NCBI RefSeq assembly: GCF_030151385.1
Contig: NZ_JASLDS010000073.1
Location: forward strand, 176,553 to 240,552
Direction of reading: 5' to 3'
DNA: 64,000 nucleotides
Origin: Soonwooa sp.
GTDB lineage: Bacteria; Bacteroidota; Bacteroidia; Flavobacteriales; Weeksellaceae
A program made the translations under genes and the position numbers. Below the pieces are notes generated by a model. The model worked only from the letters and a program-made list of their open reading frames with translations, had not been told where the DNA came from and did not search any database. Of the stretch, positions 26,153 through 34,993 are shown piece by piece (position 1 is the stretch's first letter; the number at the start of each line of letters is the position of its first letter).

Positions 26153-26722
26153 TTATTTTGCAGTTACTTTCACTTTCATGTCGATATCGTCTTTTACTAA
26201 AACGTCAGCCATTGTAGATTTGTAAGAAACACCAAATTTTTGACGGTCAAAGCTGAATTTGTCTGTTACAATTGTTGCAACACCTTTGCTAACACCTACT
26301 TTTGCTGGGAAGCTGATTGCGTTAGTTTTTCCTTTTACTGTTAAGTTACCTGTAATTGTAGAATTCCAAACTTTGTCTGTACTTGGCTTAACTCCAGTAA
26401 TTGTAAATTCTGCTGTTGGGAATTTTTCAACTTCGAAGAAGTCGCCAGTCTTAAGGTGACCATCCAACTTAGCTTTTGTTTCTGCGTCTTTAACGTCTGT
26501 TGCGCTAATTGTTGTCATATCTAACACGAAGCTACCACCAACAACTTTGTTATCTTTAACAACGATATTTCCAGATTTTACATTAACCGTTCCATCGTGA
26601 GAAGATGCTTCTGATTTTGCGATTTTGTAACCCCACCAATGTACGTCAGAACCTACAACTTTTTTAGTTTGTCCAAATGCTAGACCTCCAATCATCAAAG
26701 CAACTAAAGCTAATTTTTTCAT
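26153..26722 (-). CDS. YceI family periplasmic protein
   Basis: This 189-residue protein has a signal peptide ending AFGQ and a single YceI-like lipocalin fold that in relatives binds polyisoprenoid or amide lipids. Family features are visible: the GSDVHWWGYK start strand, the VLDMTTISATD segment, HLKTGDFFEVEKFPTAEF and KGKTNAISFPA. The protein is monocistronic, with a -7 box upstream and a terminator downstream. Secretion to the periplasm is clear, but the ligand is not. Confidence 0.93.
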   Translation of the reverse strand: MKKLALVALMIGGLAFGQTKKVVGSDVHWWGYKIAKSEASSHDGTVNVKSGNIVVKDNKVVGGSFVLDMTTISATDVKDAETKAKLDGHLKTGDFFEVEKFPTAEFTITGVKPSTDKVWNSTITGNLTVKGKTNAISFPAKVGVSKGVATIVTDKFSFDRQKFGVSYKSTMADVLVKDDIDMKVKVTAK

Positions 26723-26750
26723 AATTTTATATTGTTTAAATTTTATATTG

Positions 26751-26758
26751 CAAACTTA
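26751..26758 (-). promoter_or_regulatory. -7 box for yceI-like gene
   Basis: TAAGTTTG on the minus strand, 28 bases before the ATG. Confidence 0.5.
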
Positions 26759-26810
26759 CCAATAATCATTCTAAATAAAAATTGATTTATGATAAGAAAA
26801 TTCATTTCAC

Positions 26811-26835
26811 AAAAAAGCCCATCCGAAGACAGGCT
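26811..26835 (-). terminator. Terminator with UUCG tetraloop
   Basis: On the minus strand an 8-bp stem with two wobble pairs closes a TTCG loop and is followed by six T. It ends the small outer-membrane protein gene. Confidence 0.75.
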
Positions 26836-26856
26836 AAAGAGATTATAATAATTTGA

Positions 26857-27435
26857 TTAGTTTCCTAAAGGAATGTTGTACGCAACGCCTACCCCAACTG
26901 AGCCTGCGTTAAACTTCTGATCGGCAACTTGACCTTTGTCACCCGTAAATACTTTTGTGTAATGTGCAAAGAAATTCCAATCTTTGTTGTGGTAACCAAT
27001 TTCTGGTTTCAAATAAAAACCGCCATCAGGTCTTTTTGCATTGTAAGCATCATTGTCTGTAACATTGTCATTACCTACAATAAAACCGTAACCAAGGTCA
27101 GCTCCTAGATAAAAACCAAATTGCTTTGGATAAACTCTAATTAATGCCGCCACTGGAACAACACCAAAGTCTTTGTTATTGACCTTCACATCATTAAATG
27201 TTGCAGATTTTCCGAAGAAATGGTTATAACCAGTCGCGATACCTAAACCAAATCCTGGCGTTATCAAATTTTGATAAGAAACATCTAATCCTGCATTAGC
27301 GGATGTGTTACCTCCTGTAGAAATACCACCATTAACACCAACTTTTAGCATATTGTTCATATCCGAACTCTGTGCATAAGTCATTCCTCCCGCTAAAACA
27401 CCGATTGCTAAAATTGCTTGTTTTAAAGATTTCAT
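26857..27435 (-). CDS. Small outer-membrane beta-barrel protein
   Basis: This 192-residue protein has a signal peptide ending TYAQ. Eight or so amphipathic strands follow (LKVGVNGGIS, GFGLGIATGYNHFF, GFYLGADLGYGF, GFYLKPEIGYHN, WNFFAHYTKVF, SVGVGVAYNIPL), the pattern of a porin-family/OmpA-like 8-strand barrel (outer membrane protein beta-barrel domain). No peptidoglycan-binding domain is attached. The function is unknown. It is monocistronic, with its own terminator. Confidence 0.8.
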   Translation of the reverse strand: MKSLKQAILAIGVLAGGMTYAQSSDMNNMLKVGVNGGISTGGNTSANAGLDVSYQNLITPGFGLGIATGYNHFFGKSATFNDVKVNNKDFGVVPVAALIRVYPKQFGFYLGADLGYGFIVGNDNVTDNDAYNAKRPDGGFYLKPEIGYHNKDWNFFAHYTKVFTGDKGQVADQKFNAGSVGVGVAYNIPLGN

Positions 27436-27547
27436 AATTCAAATTTTTTCATTTTACGAGAAACTGACTTGAAAAATCTATGCCAAAACAAATATCGACC
27501 TCGCAAACAGCCTTTAAACAAAAGATTTACAATGATTTATAAAAACA

Positions 27548-27575
27548 AAAAAAGCAGCTTAAAAACTGCTTTTTT
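27548..27575 (-). terminator. Terminator of fabH
   Basis: A 10-bp stem (27548-27557 with 27566-27575) with A/T flanks. Confidence 0.8.
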
Positions 27576-27593
27576 ATCGATATTTTTAAAATT

Positions 27594-28616
27594 TTAGTAT
27601 TCGAAAAGGACACTTCCCCAAGTAAATCCACTTCCGAAAGCCGACATACAAACCAAATCGCCTCGCTTCATACGACCTTCTTGGATTGCTTCACTTAACG
27701 CAATCGGAATAGAAGCTGCCGTTGTATTTCCATATTTTTGAATATTGATAAATACCTTCTCATCTGGCAAATGCAATAATTGTTGAACATATTGCGCAAT
27801 ACGGATATTCGCTTGATGTGGAATCAAAAGATCCAATTCATCAATCGTTTTACCAGCTTTGTTAAGCGCTTCCAAAATACTTTCTGGGAAACGAGTAACC
27901 GCATGTTTGAAGACGAAATTACCATTCATAACTGGATAGATATCTTCTGGCGTAATCGCTTCTGGTTCGGTTAACAGGCGATCTGCCCAACCGAATTTTG
28001 AACCTGGAAATTTAACTGCAAGTTCTTCAGCATATTTACCTTCAGAATGCATATTAACAGCCAAAATACCTTTCACGTTTTCGTCTTCCGAAGCCGACAA
28101 AACTACAGCACCAGCACCATCACCGAAAATTACAGAAACACCTCGTCCTCTATCTGAGAAGTCCAATCCAAAAGAATGAATCTCAGCGCCAACAACTAAG
28201 ATATTTTTATAAGTCCCCGAAACAATCAGCGCATTTGCCATGCTCATCGCATAGACAAATCCTGAACATTGATTTCTGACATCCAATGCACCAATCGTAT
28301 CACAACCTAGCATTTCTTGCAACAAAACACCATTTCCAGGAAAAAAATAATCTGGAGATAAAGTCGCAAAAATGATGTAATCGATATCCTTAGATGTTAA
28401 ATTGGCATTTTTAAGCGCCATTTCCGAAGCTTTAAAACCTAAAAAAGCACTCGTTTCTTGGCTGTCATTTCGATCTTTACGATGACGTCTTTCTTTGATA
28501 CCTGTTCTTTCTGTAATCCACTCATCATTGGTATTCATCAATTTTGACAAGTCATCATTGGTAACTATATTTTCTGGAACATAATGTCCCACACCTGTAA
28601 TTTTACTTTTAAACAT
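27594..28616 (-). CDS. fabH: 3-oxoacyl-ACP synthase III family protein
   Basis: KAS III starts fatty-acid synthesis by condensing an acyl-CoA with malonyl-ACP. The 340-residue protein has the Cys-His-Asn triad at C117 (NQCSGFVYA), H267 (LIPHQANIRI) and N297 (KYGNTTAAS). It is not next to plsX or rpmF as the main fabH often is in this phylum, and it carries an insertion around residues 175-225. It may therefore be a second KAS III-like enzyme for a specialised acyl chain. The gene is monocistronic. Confidence 0.85.
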   Translation of the reverse strand: MFKSKITGVGHYVPENIVTNDDLSKLMNTNDEWITERTGIKERRHRKDRNDSQETSAFLGFKASEMALKNANLTSKDIDYIIFATLSPDYFFPGNGVLLQEMLGCDTIGALDVRNQCSGFVYAMSMANALIVSGTYKNILVVGAEIHSFGLDFSDRGRGVSVIFGDGAGAVVLSASEDENVKGILAVNMHSEGKYAEELAVKFPGSKFGWADRLLTEPEAITPEDIYPVMNGNFVFKHAVTRFPESILEALNKAGKTIDELDLLIPHQANIRIAQYVQQLLHLPDEKVFINIQKYGNTTAASIPIALSEAIQEGRMKRGDLVCMSAFGSGFTWGSVLFEY

Positions 28617-28641
28617 ACTTTAAGCTTATAAAATAGTGATG

Positions 28642-28649
28642 CAAAAATA
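28642..28649 (-). promoter_or_regulatory. -7 box for fabH
   Basis: TATTTTTG on the minus strand, 25 bases before the ATG. Confidence 0.45.
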
Positions 28650-28828
28650 ATGTTTTATTCATTACATAGAAGTTTATTTAACTATTAATAATAGATAAGC
28701 TGATTAAATCTGATAAAACCAGCCATCACACCGCAATTTTAACAATAATATCACATTTAATTATTTTTATTAAATAAATAAAAAATTCTATTTTTAGCAT
28801 AGAAATACAAATTTTTACAAAAATTATT

Positions 28829-28836
28829 TAGCTTTG
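28829..28836 (+). promoter_or_regulatory. -7 box for corA, predicting a leaderless transcript
   Basis: TAGCTTTG ends only four bases before the ATG at 28841, so transcription should start at or next to the start codon. Confidence 0.5.
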
Positions 28837-28840
28837 CGGA

Positions 28841-29749
28841 ATGGCAATAGAAAGCATTTTTAAAAACGAATACTGCGAGTGGTTGGATGTGGAAATGGCG
28901 AATGAAGATGATTTAGCATTTCTGCATTCTCGTTATCATATTAACAATCTCATTTTGGAAGATACCATTGATCCAAATCACTTACCAAAATATGAAGAAG
29001 TTGATGAGGTAAAATTCTTCCTGATGCGCGAAAACACCGATATGGAACGACAAACACTTAATACCATAAGTGACGTCAGTACCAAATTGAGCCTTTTTGT
29101 ATTGCCAAATCTCATCATTACCGTACATCGACTTAAAAGTAAATGTATCCGCGAAGTACTTGATGAAATTAACAAAAATTCTAAACTTGCTCATACAATT
29201 ACTGCCGACAGACTAGCCTTGAAGCTTGCATTGGAAGTTATGAAAAGTTACGATGAAGAAAGTCAACATTTGGTGGAAGTTTTGGATAATATGGAAAACG
29301 AAATTTTCTTAAAAAACACCAATCAATCCAACCAAATCCGAAGACTTTACAAGCTAAAAAGAAAAGCGGGACTTAATACAAGAATCCTAAACATTTCCTC
29401 AGAATGGATTAACAAATTCCATGGGTTGGAGTTGGAGGAAGTTGAAGTTATCGACTTACTGGACAAGCAAAAAGATGTGTTGGCAGATTTTGACCATCTC
29501 AACGCACAAACCACCAACTTAATTTCGATGTTTTTGGCATTATCAGATCAAAAAGCCAATCAGGTTATGAAACTATTGGCAATCTATTCGGTTTATTTTT
29601 TACCAATAACCTTTATCGCAGGTTTGTACGGAATGAACTTCGAAAATATGCCCGAACTAAAACTGCCTTATGGCTATTACGGCACATTAGCATTGATGGC
29701 ATTAATTGTTGTTGTCACCTTTGTATATTTTCGCAGAAAAAAATGGTAG
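28841..29749 (+). CDS. corA: CorA family magnesium transporter
   Basis: CorA forms a pentameric Mg2+ channel in the inner membrane. The 302-residue protein has the long cytoplasmic alpha/beta domain and, at the C-terminus, two transmembrane helices separated by the signature YGMNFENMPE. The basic tail FRRKKW faces the cytoplasm. Size and layout match the family; Co2+ or Ni2+ could also be carried. The predicted transcript has no leader. Its stop codon lies inside the left arm of the terminator. Confidence 0.95.
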   Translation: MAIESIFKNEYCEWLDVEMANEDDLAFLHSRYHINNLILEDTIDPNHLPKYEEVDEVKFFLMRENTDMERQTLNTISDVSTKLSLFVLPNLIITVHRLKSKCIREVLDEINKNSKLAHTITADRLALKLALEVMKSYDEESQHLVEVLDNMENEIFLKNTNQSNQIRRLYKLKRKAGLNTRILNISSEWINKFHGLELEEVEVIDLLDKQKDVLADFDHLNAQTTNLISMFLALSDQKANQVMKLLAIYSVYFLPITFIAGLYGMNFENMPELKLPYGYYGTLALMALIVVVTFVYFRRKKW

Positions 29750-29774
29750 CCTTTAGTAGACTACCATTTTTTTT
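29737..29774. terminator. Bidirectional terminator overlapping the corA stop codon
   Basis: A 13-bp stem (29737-29749 with 29761-29773) whose left arm contains the corA TAG. It serves both corA and the convergent serine hydrolase. Confidence 0.85.
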
Positions 29775-29790
29775 ATGTTTGATAAAGTTC

Positions 29791-31329
29791 TTACTTTACT
29801 TTTTTCAAATCCAAATCACCAAAGTCAAAACTAAAATCGGTAACATCCGAAATCGGTTTCATGCTTGCTGATTTTGCTTTAGCACTTTCATCAAAATCTA
29901 CGATAAAAAACGCATCGGCATCGTAACTTCTATCATCCCATTTAACAACAAAAGTATTATTATTGTAAGGTAACAAATCACCTTTTAATCGTGGCGAAGT
30001 TTTGCAATACAATCGATACTTTTTGCCTTCTTGTTTAACTTCAACATCACCAAACCAAGCATCATTGTAAGTTCCTACAAATTGCTCAGGTTTTAGGATA
30101 AATGTTTTTTCCGCAGCTTTAACTTGATCATAAACATCTTTTTTCTGCTTTTCAAAACGCTCATTGTTCTTCGCCATTCTGTCAGCATTTTGTTTCAACC
30201 AATTTCTATCTTCAACACCCAAATAACTGTCTTTAATTGCGTTAGTCACGGTTGTGAAAGCTGCACCAGACTGCTGATTGGTCAAGGCTACAATTCCTAA
30301 TTTTAATTCAGGAATCATTGTGAATAGTGTCACAGTACCAATTAATCCACCACTATGCTGAACTTGCAATTTTCCTTTAACATCGCTCAAAAACCAACCA
30401 AGACCATAACCATAAAAATGAGTATCATAAGGATTTTTTGGAGCCACTTTATCCGAAATCTGCAAAGACCAAAGCTCGTGTGCATTCTTTTCAGAAACCA
30501 AACGTTTACCTTCTTTAGTTGTAAAATTGTTCATTAGGAAAGTTGCCCAAGTCGTCATATCTTCAACATTACTCATAATTCCGCCTGCTGCGTTCGCCGT
30601 TTCATTCCAGTCGTGAGGTACAGCAATCGCTTTTCCATCAACTGGAGCATGCGCATCAATAATGTTTGATGAAGATTTTGCACGGTTATAAGAACCAAAA
30701 CTCGCTGTCATCCCAACAGGCTTTAGAATTCTCTGTTCGATAAAATCCGCCCACGATAGTCCACTAATTCTTGTAATAACTTCACCCGCAACAATAAACA
30801 TAATGTTGTTGTACTCTAGCTTTGTACGGAAAGAATGGTCAGGTTTTAGATAACGAACATTACGAACGATGTCCTGAATACTTTGCGTTCCTCCTTCTGG
30901 GAAAAACATCAAATCGCCTTGTCCCAAACCAAGTCCTGCACGATGCGTAATCAAATCACGAACTGTCACTTCCTTAGAAACATAAGGATCATACATTTGG
31001 AATTCGGGGATAAATTTCGACACTTTATCATCCCAATTTAACTTTCCATCATCCACCAACATCGCCAAAGCCGTAGCGGTAAAACCTTTAGAATTGGAAG
31101 CAATCCCTACCAAAGTTTTGCTATCCATCGGAAGTTTATTCTTTAAAGAACGAACTCCAAATCCTTTAGAGTACACCATTTGACCGTCTTTAACAATACC
31201 AACAGACATTCCTGGAACATCAAAAGTTTTGAGGGTGTTTTGGATAAGCTCGTCCAGCTTCGCCTCAGGCATTTGTGCCCAAAAAGTCGAAGTCGCTAAC
31301 ACGAACATAAACATAAATCTTTTCTTCAT
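29791..31329 (-). CDS. Serine hydrolase of the beta-lactamase/PBP class C fold with C-terminal lipocalin-like domain
   Basis: This 512-residue protein has a signal peptide ending FWAQ and a class C beta-lactamase-like domain. The motifs are SxxK (S78-N-S-K81 in IASNSKGF), YxN (EYNNIMF) and HSG (QHSGGLIG, in place of KTG). The last 110 or so residues (EQFVGTYNDAWFGDVEV onward) form a DUF3471-type beta domain. Relatives are peptidases or esterases acting on D-amino-acid or peptide substrates in the periplasm, and few are true beta-lactamases. It is monocistronic, from a clear -7 box. Confidence 0.92.
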   Translation of the reverse strand: MKKRFMFMFVLATSTFWAQMPEAKLDELIQNTLKTFDVPGMSVGIVKDGQMVYSKGFGVRSLKNKLPMDSKTLVGIASNSKGFTATALAMLVDDGKLNWDDKVSKFIPEFQMYDPYVSKEVTVRDLITHRAGLGLGQGDLMFFPEGGTQSIQDIVRNVRYLKPDHSFRTKLEYNNIMFIVAGEVITRISGLSWADFIEQRILKPVGMTASFGSYNRAKSSSNIIDAHAPVDGKAIAVPHDWNETANAAGGIMSNVEDMTTWATFLMNNFTTKEGKRLVSEKNAHELWSLQISDKVAPKNPYDTHFYGYGLGWFLSDVKGKLQVQHSGGLIGTVTLFTMIPELKLGIVALTNQQSGAAFTTVTNAIKDSYLGVEDRNWLKQNADRMAKNNERFEKQKKDVYDQVKAAEKTFILKPEQFVGTYNDAWFGDVEVKQEGKKYRLYCKTSPRLKGDLLPYNNNTFVVKWDDRSYDADAFFIVDFDESAKAKSASMKPISDVTDFSFDFGDLDLKKVK

Positions 31330-31349
31330 AGTTAACTTTATTATGAAGC

Positions 31350-31357
31350 CAAAGATA
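31350..31357 (-). promoter_or_regulatory. -7 box for the serine hydrolase gene
   Basis: TATCTTTG on the minus strand, 20 bases before the ATG. Confidence 0.5.
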
Positions 31358-31408
31358 TTGAATAAATAAAGGAAAATTAAATAATTATCTTTTGAAAATG
31401 ATGAATTT

Positions 31409-32323
31409 CTAAAGCTTTACGCATTCTAAAGCCTTTGGAAGATAAGAATTAGGGAAGATTTGTCGTGCTTCGGTGGTCATAACTGTCAAATCATCGTAAC
31501 GATTAGAGAAATGTCCCATAATAAGTTTGCCGACTTCCGCTTTCTTCGCAATTGTTGCAGCTTCTTGCGCCGTTGTGTGACCAGTATAATCTGCCATTTC
31601 TTTTAATTCGTGTAAGAATGTAGACTCGTGATAAAGGACATCCACATTTTTTATCAAAGGGATAATATCTTCTTTGTAACGTGTGTCACTACAAAACGCA
31701 TAAGAAACTGATGCTTTGGGATCCGTGGTTAATTCAGCATTTGGAATTATTGTTCCATCTTCGCAAACGAAATCTTTTCCGTTTCTCAGATTTTGGTAAT
31801 CGCAAATTTCGATTTCGGGAAATTCGGAAATTGCCGCCATATTAAGATGACGTTCTTTTGGTTTTTCTTTAAACAAATAACCATTACAATAAATCCTGTG
31901 ATCCAAAGGAATCGTGAAGACTTCTACCCTTTTGTCTTCATATATTTTTTCCGAAACTTTTTTATCCAACTCGTGATAGACCACTTCGAAACCGCGATGT
32001 GTTTCAGTAATCGTAAAAATTGTTTCGAGCATTTTTTTAATACCTTTCGGGCCATAGACATGCAAAGGCGTCGTCCTACCCAAAAGCCTGAAAGAGGCAA
32101 TTAATCCTGGCAAACCAAAACAATGATCGCCATGAAGATGCGAAATAAAAATATGATTAAGCTTAGAAAATCTCGCTTTTGCTTTTCGTAACTGAACCTG
32201 AGTCCCTTCTCCGCAATCAATCAAAAACATACGTTCTTCCATCTCCAAAAGCTGTGCTGTTGGCGACGAATTAACAGTCGGAATTGCGGAATTAAAACCT
32301 AATATGGTCAGATATGTACTCAC
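31409..32323 (-). CDS. rnz: Ribonuclease Z
   Basis: RNase Z cuts the 3' trailer from tRNA precursors. This matters here because the one tRNA gene in the window has no encoded CCA. The 304-residue metallo-beta-lactamase-fold protein has the zinc motif HLHGDH (SHLHGDHCFGLPG, residues about 61-73), the second ligands in FCSDTRY and HESTFL, and the late HTTAQEAA and MGHFSNRY motifs. It is the last gene of a four-gene minus-strand operon, 9 bp after rdgB. Confidence 0.95.
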   Translation of the reverse strand: MSTYLTILGFNSAIPTVNSSPTAQLLEMEERMFLIDCGEGTQVQLRKAKARFSKLNHIFISHLHGDHCFGLPGLIASFRLLGRTTPLHVYGPKGIKKMLETIFTITETHRGFEVVYHELDKKVSEKIYEDKRVEVFTIPLDHRIYCNGYLFKEKPKERHLNMAAISEFPEIEICDYQNLRNGKDFVCEDGTIIPNAELTTDPKASVSYAFCSDTRYKEDIIPLIKNVDVLYHESTFLHELKEMADYTGHTTAQEAATIAKKAEVGKLIMGHFSNRYDDLTVMTTEARQIFPNSYLPKALECVKL

Positions 32324-32332
32324 AAATTTATT

Positions 32333-32911
32333 TTACAAAGGATTGACAGAAAGATAGTCTAAAAATGTTTTAAGCGCTTTACTTCTGTGCGAAATTTTAT
32401 TTTTTTCTTCGGCTGGCATTTCAGCAAAAGTCGTATTATGATCATCTGCCATAAAAATCGGATCGTAACCAAAACCACCTTCACCAAAGACTTCTTTTGT
32501 TAAATTCCCATAAACACGACCTTCAAAATAATGTTCTCCAGAAGCATCAACCAAGCATAAAACAGTGATAAAATAAGCACGACGATTGGTTTCGTCTTTC
32601 ATTTCATCAAGAACTTTTTCGATATTTTTTTTGAAATCGTGATCTCCTGCATAACGTGCCGAATAGATTCCTGGACGACCATCCAGAGCTTCTACAACCA
32701 ATCCACTATCATCACCAAGACTTGGCTTTCCTGTTTTTTCAAAACAATATTTAGCCTTTATTAAAGCATTTTCTGCGAAAGTATGTCCATCTTCAACAAT
32801 TTCTTCATTTAAGTTGTAATCGCTAAGACTTAATACAAAATAATTAGAACCTAAAATCTGTTGAATCTCTTCCTTTTTATGAAGATTGTGTGTCGCAACC
32901 AAAATTTCCAT
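32333..32911 (-). CDS. rdgB: XTP/dITP pyrophosphatase (RdgB/HAM1)
   Basis: The enzyme removes non-canonical purine nucleotides (dITP, XTP) from the pool. The substrate-binding start motif ATHNLHKKEE, the SLGDDSGLVVEALDG block and the FGYDPIF and SHRSKAL motifs are all present. The ATG at 32911 gives 192 residues, the usual length. An upstream in-frame start at 32965 would run into the CPBP gene and add 18 residues without family support. It lies between the CPBP gene (10-bp gap) and rnz (9-bp gap). Confidence 0.95.
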   Translation of the reverse strand: MEILVATHNLHKKEEIQQILGSNYFVLSLSDYNLNEEIVEDGHTFAENALIKAKYCFEKTGKPSLGDDSGLVVEALDGRPGIYSARYAGDHDFKKNIEKVLDEMKDETNRRAYFITVLCLVDASGEHYFEGRVYGNLTKEVFGEGGFGYDPIFMADDHNTTFAEMPAEEKNKISHRSKALKTFLDYLSVNPL

Positions 32912-32921
32912 CGAGCATAAT

Positions 32922-33746
32922 TTATCCTTCAAAGATACTAGCTTTTCTTCGAAAATAGAAAACAAAGCCCCACATAAAAATGTTAAAAATCCCTACACCA
33001 ATCATAAAACTGTAGATAGGCTTAATTGGTAAAAGCGTATGCGTTGTCTCAGCGCCATATTTGATCATTATTAAAGCCATAATCAAATTATTAAAAGCAT
33101 GCAAAAGGATTGGCAAAACGAGAGATTGTGTTTTTTCATACACCAAGCCTAAGACGATACCCAACAAAAAAGCGCCAACAAATTGCCAAGGATACACATG
33201 AAAAGCACCAAAAACAAATGCCGAAATAAAAATGGCTATCCTTGGATTGACACCGTTTTTAATAATCGACTTTTGGATTACACCACGGAAAACCAATTCC
33301 TCTAAAATTGGTGCCAAAATAACAGTCATGATAATCATGCTCACATTATCCATTGCCAAGCCCTTCATTTGCGCTTCAAATTTCTGGTATAAATCACCAA
33401 AAAAAACACCTGTCGTTGGTACAAAAGTCACTAAATATTCGGCGATTAACATCATCCCAAACATCATTGGAAAAACGATAAGATAAGTTACAAATCCATT
33501 CTTCTTAAAGTCAAATTGTAGCTTTAATCCTTTTGGTTTTAAAACAAAAAAATAATAAAAAACCAATGGCGATATCATGCTTACCGAATAGCCAATAATT
33601 GCAAACCAAGCTGATGCAGCGTAATCGATATGGAATATATAGATGCACAACACCGCAAGCAAAGCGATAATCGTTTGACCAGCAACCAAACCTAGAAAAA
33701 GAATTAGCGCTGCAAAAAAGCTAAGTGGTTGTATTGTGGATTTCAT
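32922..33746 (-). CDS. CPBP family intramembrane glutamic endopeptidase
   Basis: This 274-residue multi-spanning membrane protein has about seven hydrophobic segments and the ABI/CAAX-protease motifs EELVFRGV (about residue 145), FGAFHVYPW and LHAFNN. In relatives these residues form the glutamate-based active site. Bacterial members act in maturation of small peptides or in membrane protein processing, and the target here is unknown. It starts 2 bp after the substrate-binding lipoprotein gene and is followed by rdgB, so it sits inside the operon. Confidence 0.9.
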   Translation of the reverse strand: MKSTIQPLSFFAALILFLGLVAGQTIIALLAVLCIYIFHIDYAASAWFAIIGYSVSMISPLVFYYFFVLKPKGLKLQFDFKKNGFVTYLIVFPMMFGMMLIAEYLVTFVPTTGVFFGDLYQKFEAQMKGLAMDNVSMIIMTVILAPILEELVFRGVIQKSIIKNGVNPRIAIFISAFVFGAFHVYPWQFVGAFLLGIVLGLVYEKTQSLVLPILLHAFNNLIMALIMIKYGAETTHTLLPIKPIYSFMIGVGIFNIFMWGFVFYFRRKASIFEG

Positions 33747-33748
33747 CT

Positions 33749-34795
33749 TTATTTTAATTCTTTAAGATAGTAAAGCGCTTCATTTGGAAACATCTCAGGA
33801 TGAAAAATTTTAATATAATCTTTAAGCACCAAATCTGCACGAACAGCACCACTTTGGAAATAATCATTTGCCATTCCTACCTCACGATTGTTAATCATGT
33901 ACAATTTTCCATTTTGGAACACCTTCATTTTCGAATAATTAGGATTGATATTTAGCATAGCCTGTTTGGTTTGATAAGCGCCAATATTCACCCAATATTT
34001 TGCATCTTCTGACTTTTTGTACACTTCTTCAAAACTAAGAGGAATTGCATTAACATCTGTATTATCTGCTAAAACATAATTGGCATTTGCATCACGAAAA
34101 TAATTAGCAACAGAAGATTTTCCACCTGGCAAAAACCATTGGTTGCCGTACATTTCGTTACAAAGAACAACAGGTTTTTCTGCACTTTTCGAAGCTTCCT
34201 GTTGCAAATTATGATAATCGGTTTCAATTTTTTTGTAACGTTCTTCCGCAAGTTCTTTCACCCCGAACAATTCTCCAAATAACAAAAGATATTTTGATTT
34301 GTTAAGTGGCGTCGTTTCTAAATATTCGTCAAGAAAAATAATTTGAATATTGGCTTTTCTTAAAATCTCATAAGTATTTTCGAAGCTCGGAACATAATTT
34401 GTTAAAATCGCATCTGGCTTTAAAGAAAGAATTCTTTCGATGTCATATTTTTGTTCGTTACCGATATTTGCTATTTTGTTAGAAGCAACAGCTTTTCGGA
34501 TATTTTCGTCAAAAATATATTCGGGACTTGCAACGCCAACAATTCTGTCCACCAAATTAAGCTCTGTGAAGAAGCCTAAAAGCGAAGAATTGAGCAAAAC
34601 GACTTTTTTGAAGCCCAATTTTGACGAATCGAAGAAGTTTTCGAATTTTCCAGACTTTAGAACAAACTGCTGTCCGTCATTTTTATAACTCAAACGTTCT
34701 GAAATAATTACAGCGTTTTCTGTTGTCGGAATTTCTTTTTTCTTACATGATGTTAAACAGAAAAATGAAAATAAAATAAAAAAAAGTGCTTTCAT
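33749..34795 (-). CDS. Substrate-binding lipoprotein of an ABC transporter (TroA/BtuF fold)
   Basis: This 348-residue protein has a lipobox (FFCLTSC, Cys at residue 17) and a class III periplasmic-binding fold with the typical blocks VVGVASPEYIF, DIERILSLKPDAILTN and KMKVFQNGKLYMIN. Such proteins capture ferric siderophores, haem or cobalamin. No permease or ATPase gene is present nearby, so the partners must be elsewhere. It is the first gene of an operon with the CPBP protease, rdgB and rnz, and starts near the divergently transcribed tRNA-Arg gene. Confidence 0.88.
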   Translation of the reverse strand: MKALFFILFSFFCLTSCKKKEIPTTENAVIISERLSYKNDGQQFVLKSGKFENFFDSSKLGFKKVVLLNSSLLGFFTELNLVDRIVGVASPEYIFDENIRKAVASNKIANIGNEQKYDIERILSLKPDAILTNYVPSFENTYEILRKANIQIIFLDEYLETTPLNKSKYLLLFGELFGVKELAEERYKKIETDYHNLQQEASKSAEKPVVLCNEMYGNQWFLPGGKSSVANYFRDANANYVLADNTDVNAIPLSFEEVYKKSEDAKYWVNIGAYQTKQAMLNINPNYSKMKVFQNGKLYMINNREVGMANDYFQSGAVRADLVLKDYIKIFHPEMFPNEALYYLKELK

Positions 34796-34819
34796 ATTTC
34801 AAAGAAAAGAAAAAAGTGT

Positions 34820-34827
34820 TATATTTG
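34820..34827 (+). promoter_or_regulatory. -7 box for tRNA-Arg
   Basis: TATATTTG on the plus strand, 27 bases before the mature tRNA 5' end. Confidence 0.5.
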
Positions 34828-34854
34828 CAAACCCTTACGAAACAAGGTAACAAC

Positions 34855-34928
34855 GGCCTCGTGGCGCAACTGAATAGCGCATCTGATTACGGCTCAGAAG
34901 GTTATAGGTTTGAATCCTATCGAGGTCA
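34855..34928 (+). tRNA. tRNA-Arg (anticodon ACG)
   Basis: The full cloverleaf is visible. The acceptor stem is 34855-34861 with 34921-34927 (one G-T pair), discriminator A34928, anticodon stem 34882-34886 with 34894-34898, and anticodon ACG at 34889-34891. A T arm with the GTTTGAATC loop follows. CCA is not encoded. The A at position 34 is expected to be deaminated to inosine to read CGN codons. Confidence 0.95.
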
Positions 34929-34932
34929 CAAT

Positions 34933-34969
34933 ACCGACAAATGAAATTAGATTTCTTTGTCGGTTTTTT
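34933..34969 (+). terminator. Terminator of tRNA-Arg
   Basis: A 9-bp stem (34933-34941 with 34956-34964) with a T run of six, four bases after the tRNA. Confidence 0.85.
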
Positions 34970-34993
34970 GTTTTATAAGCTTTTGTGAATCTG

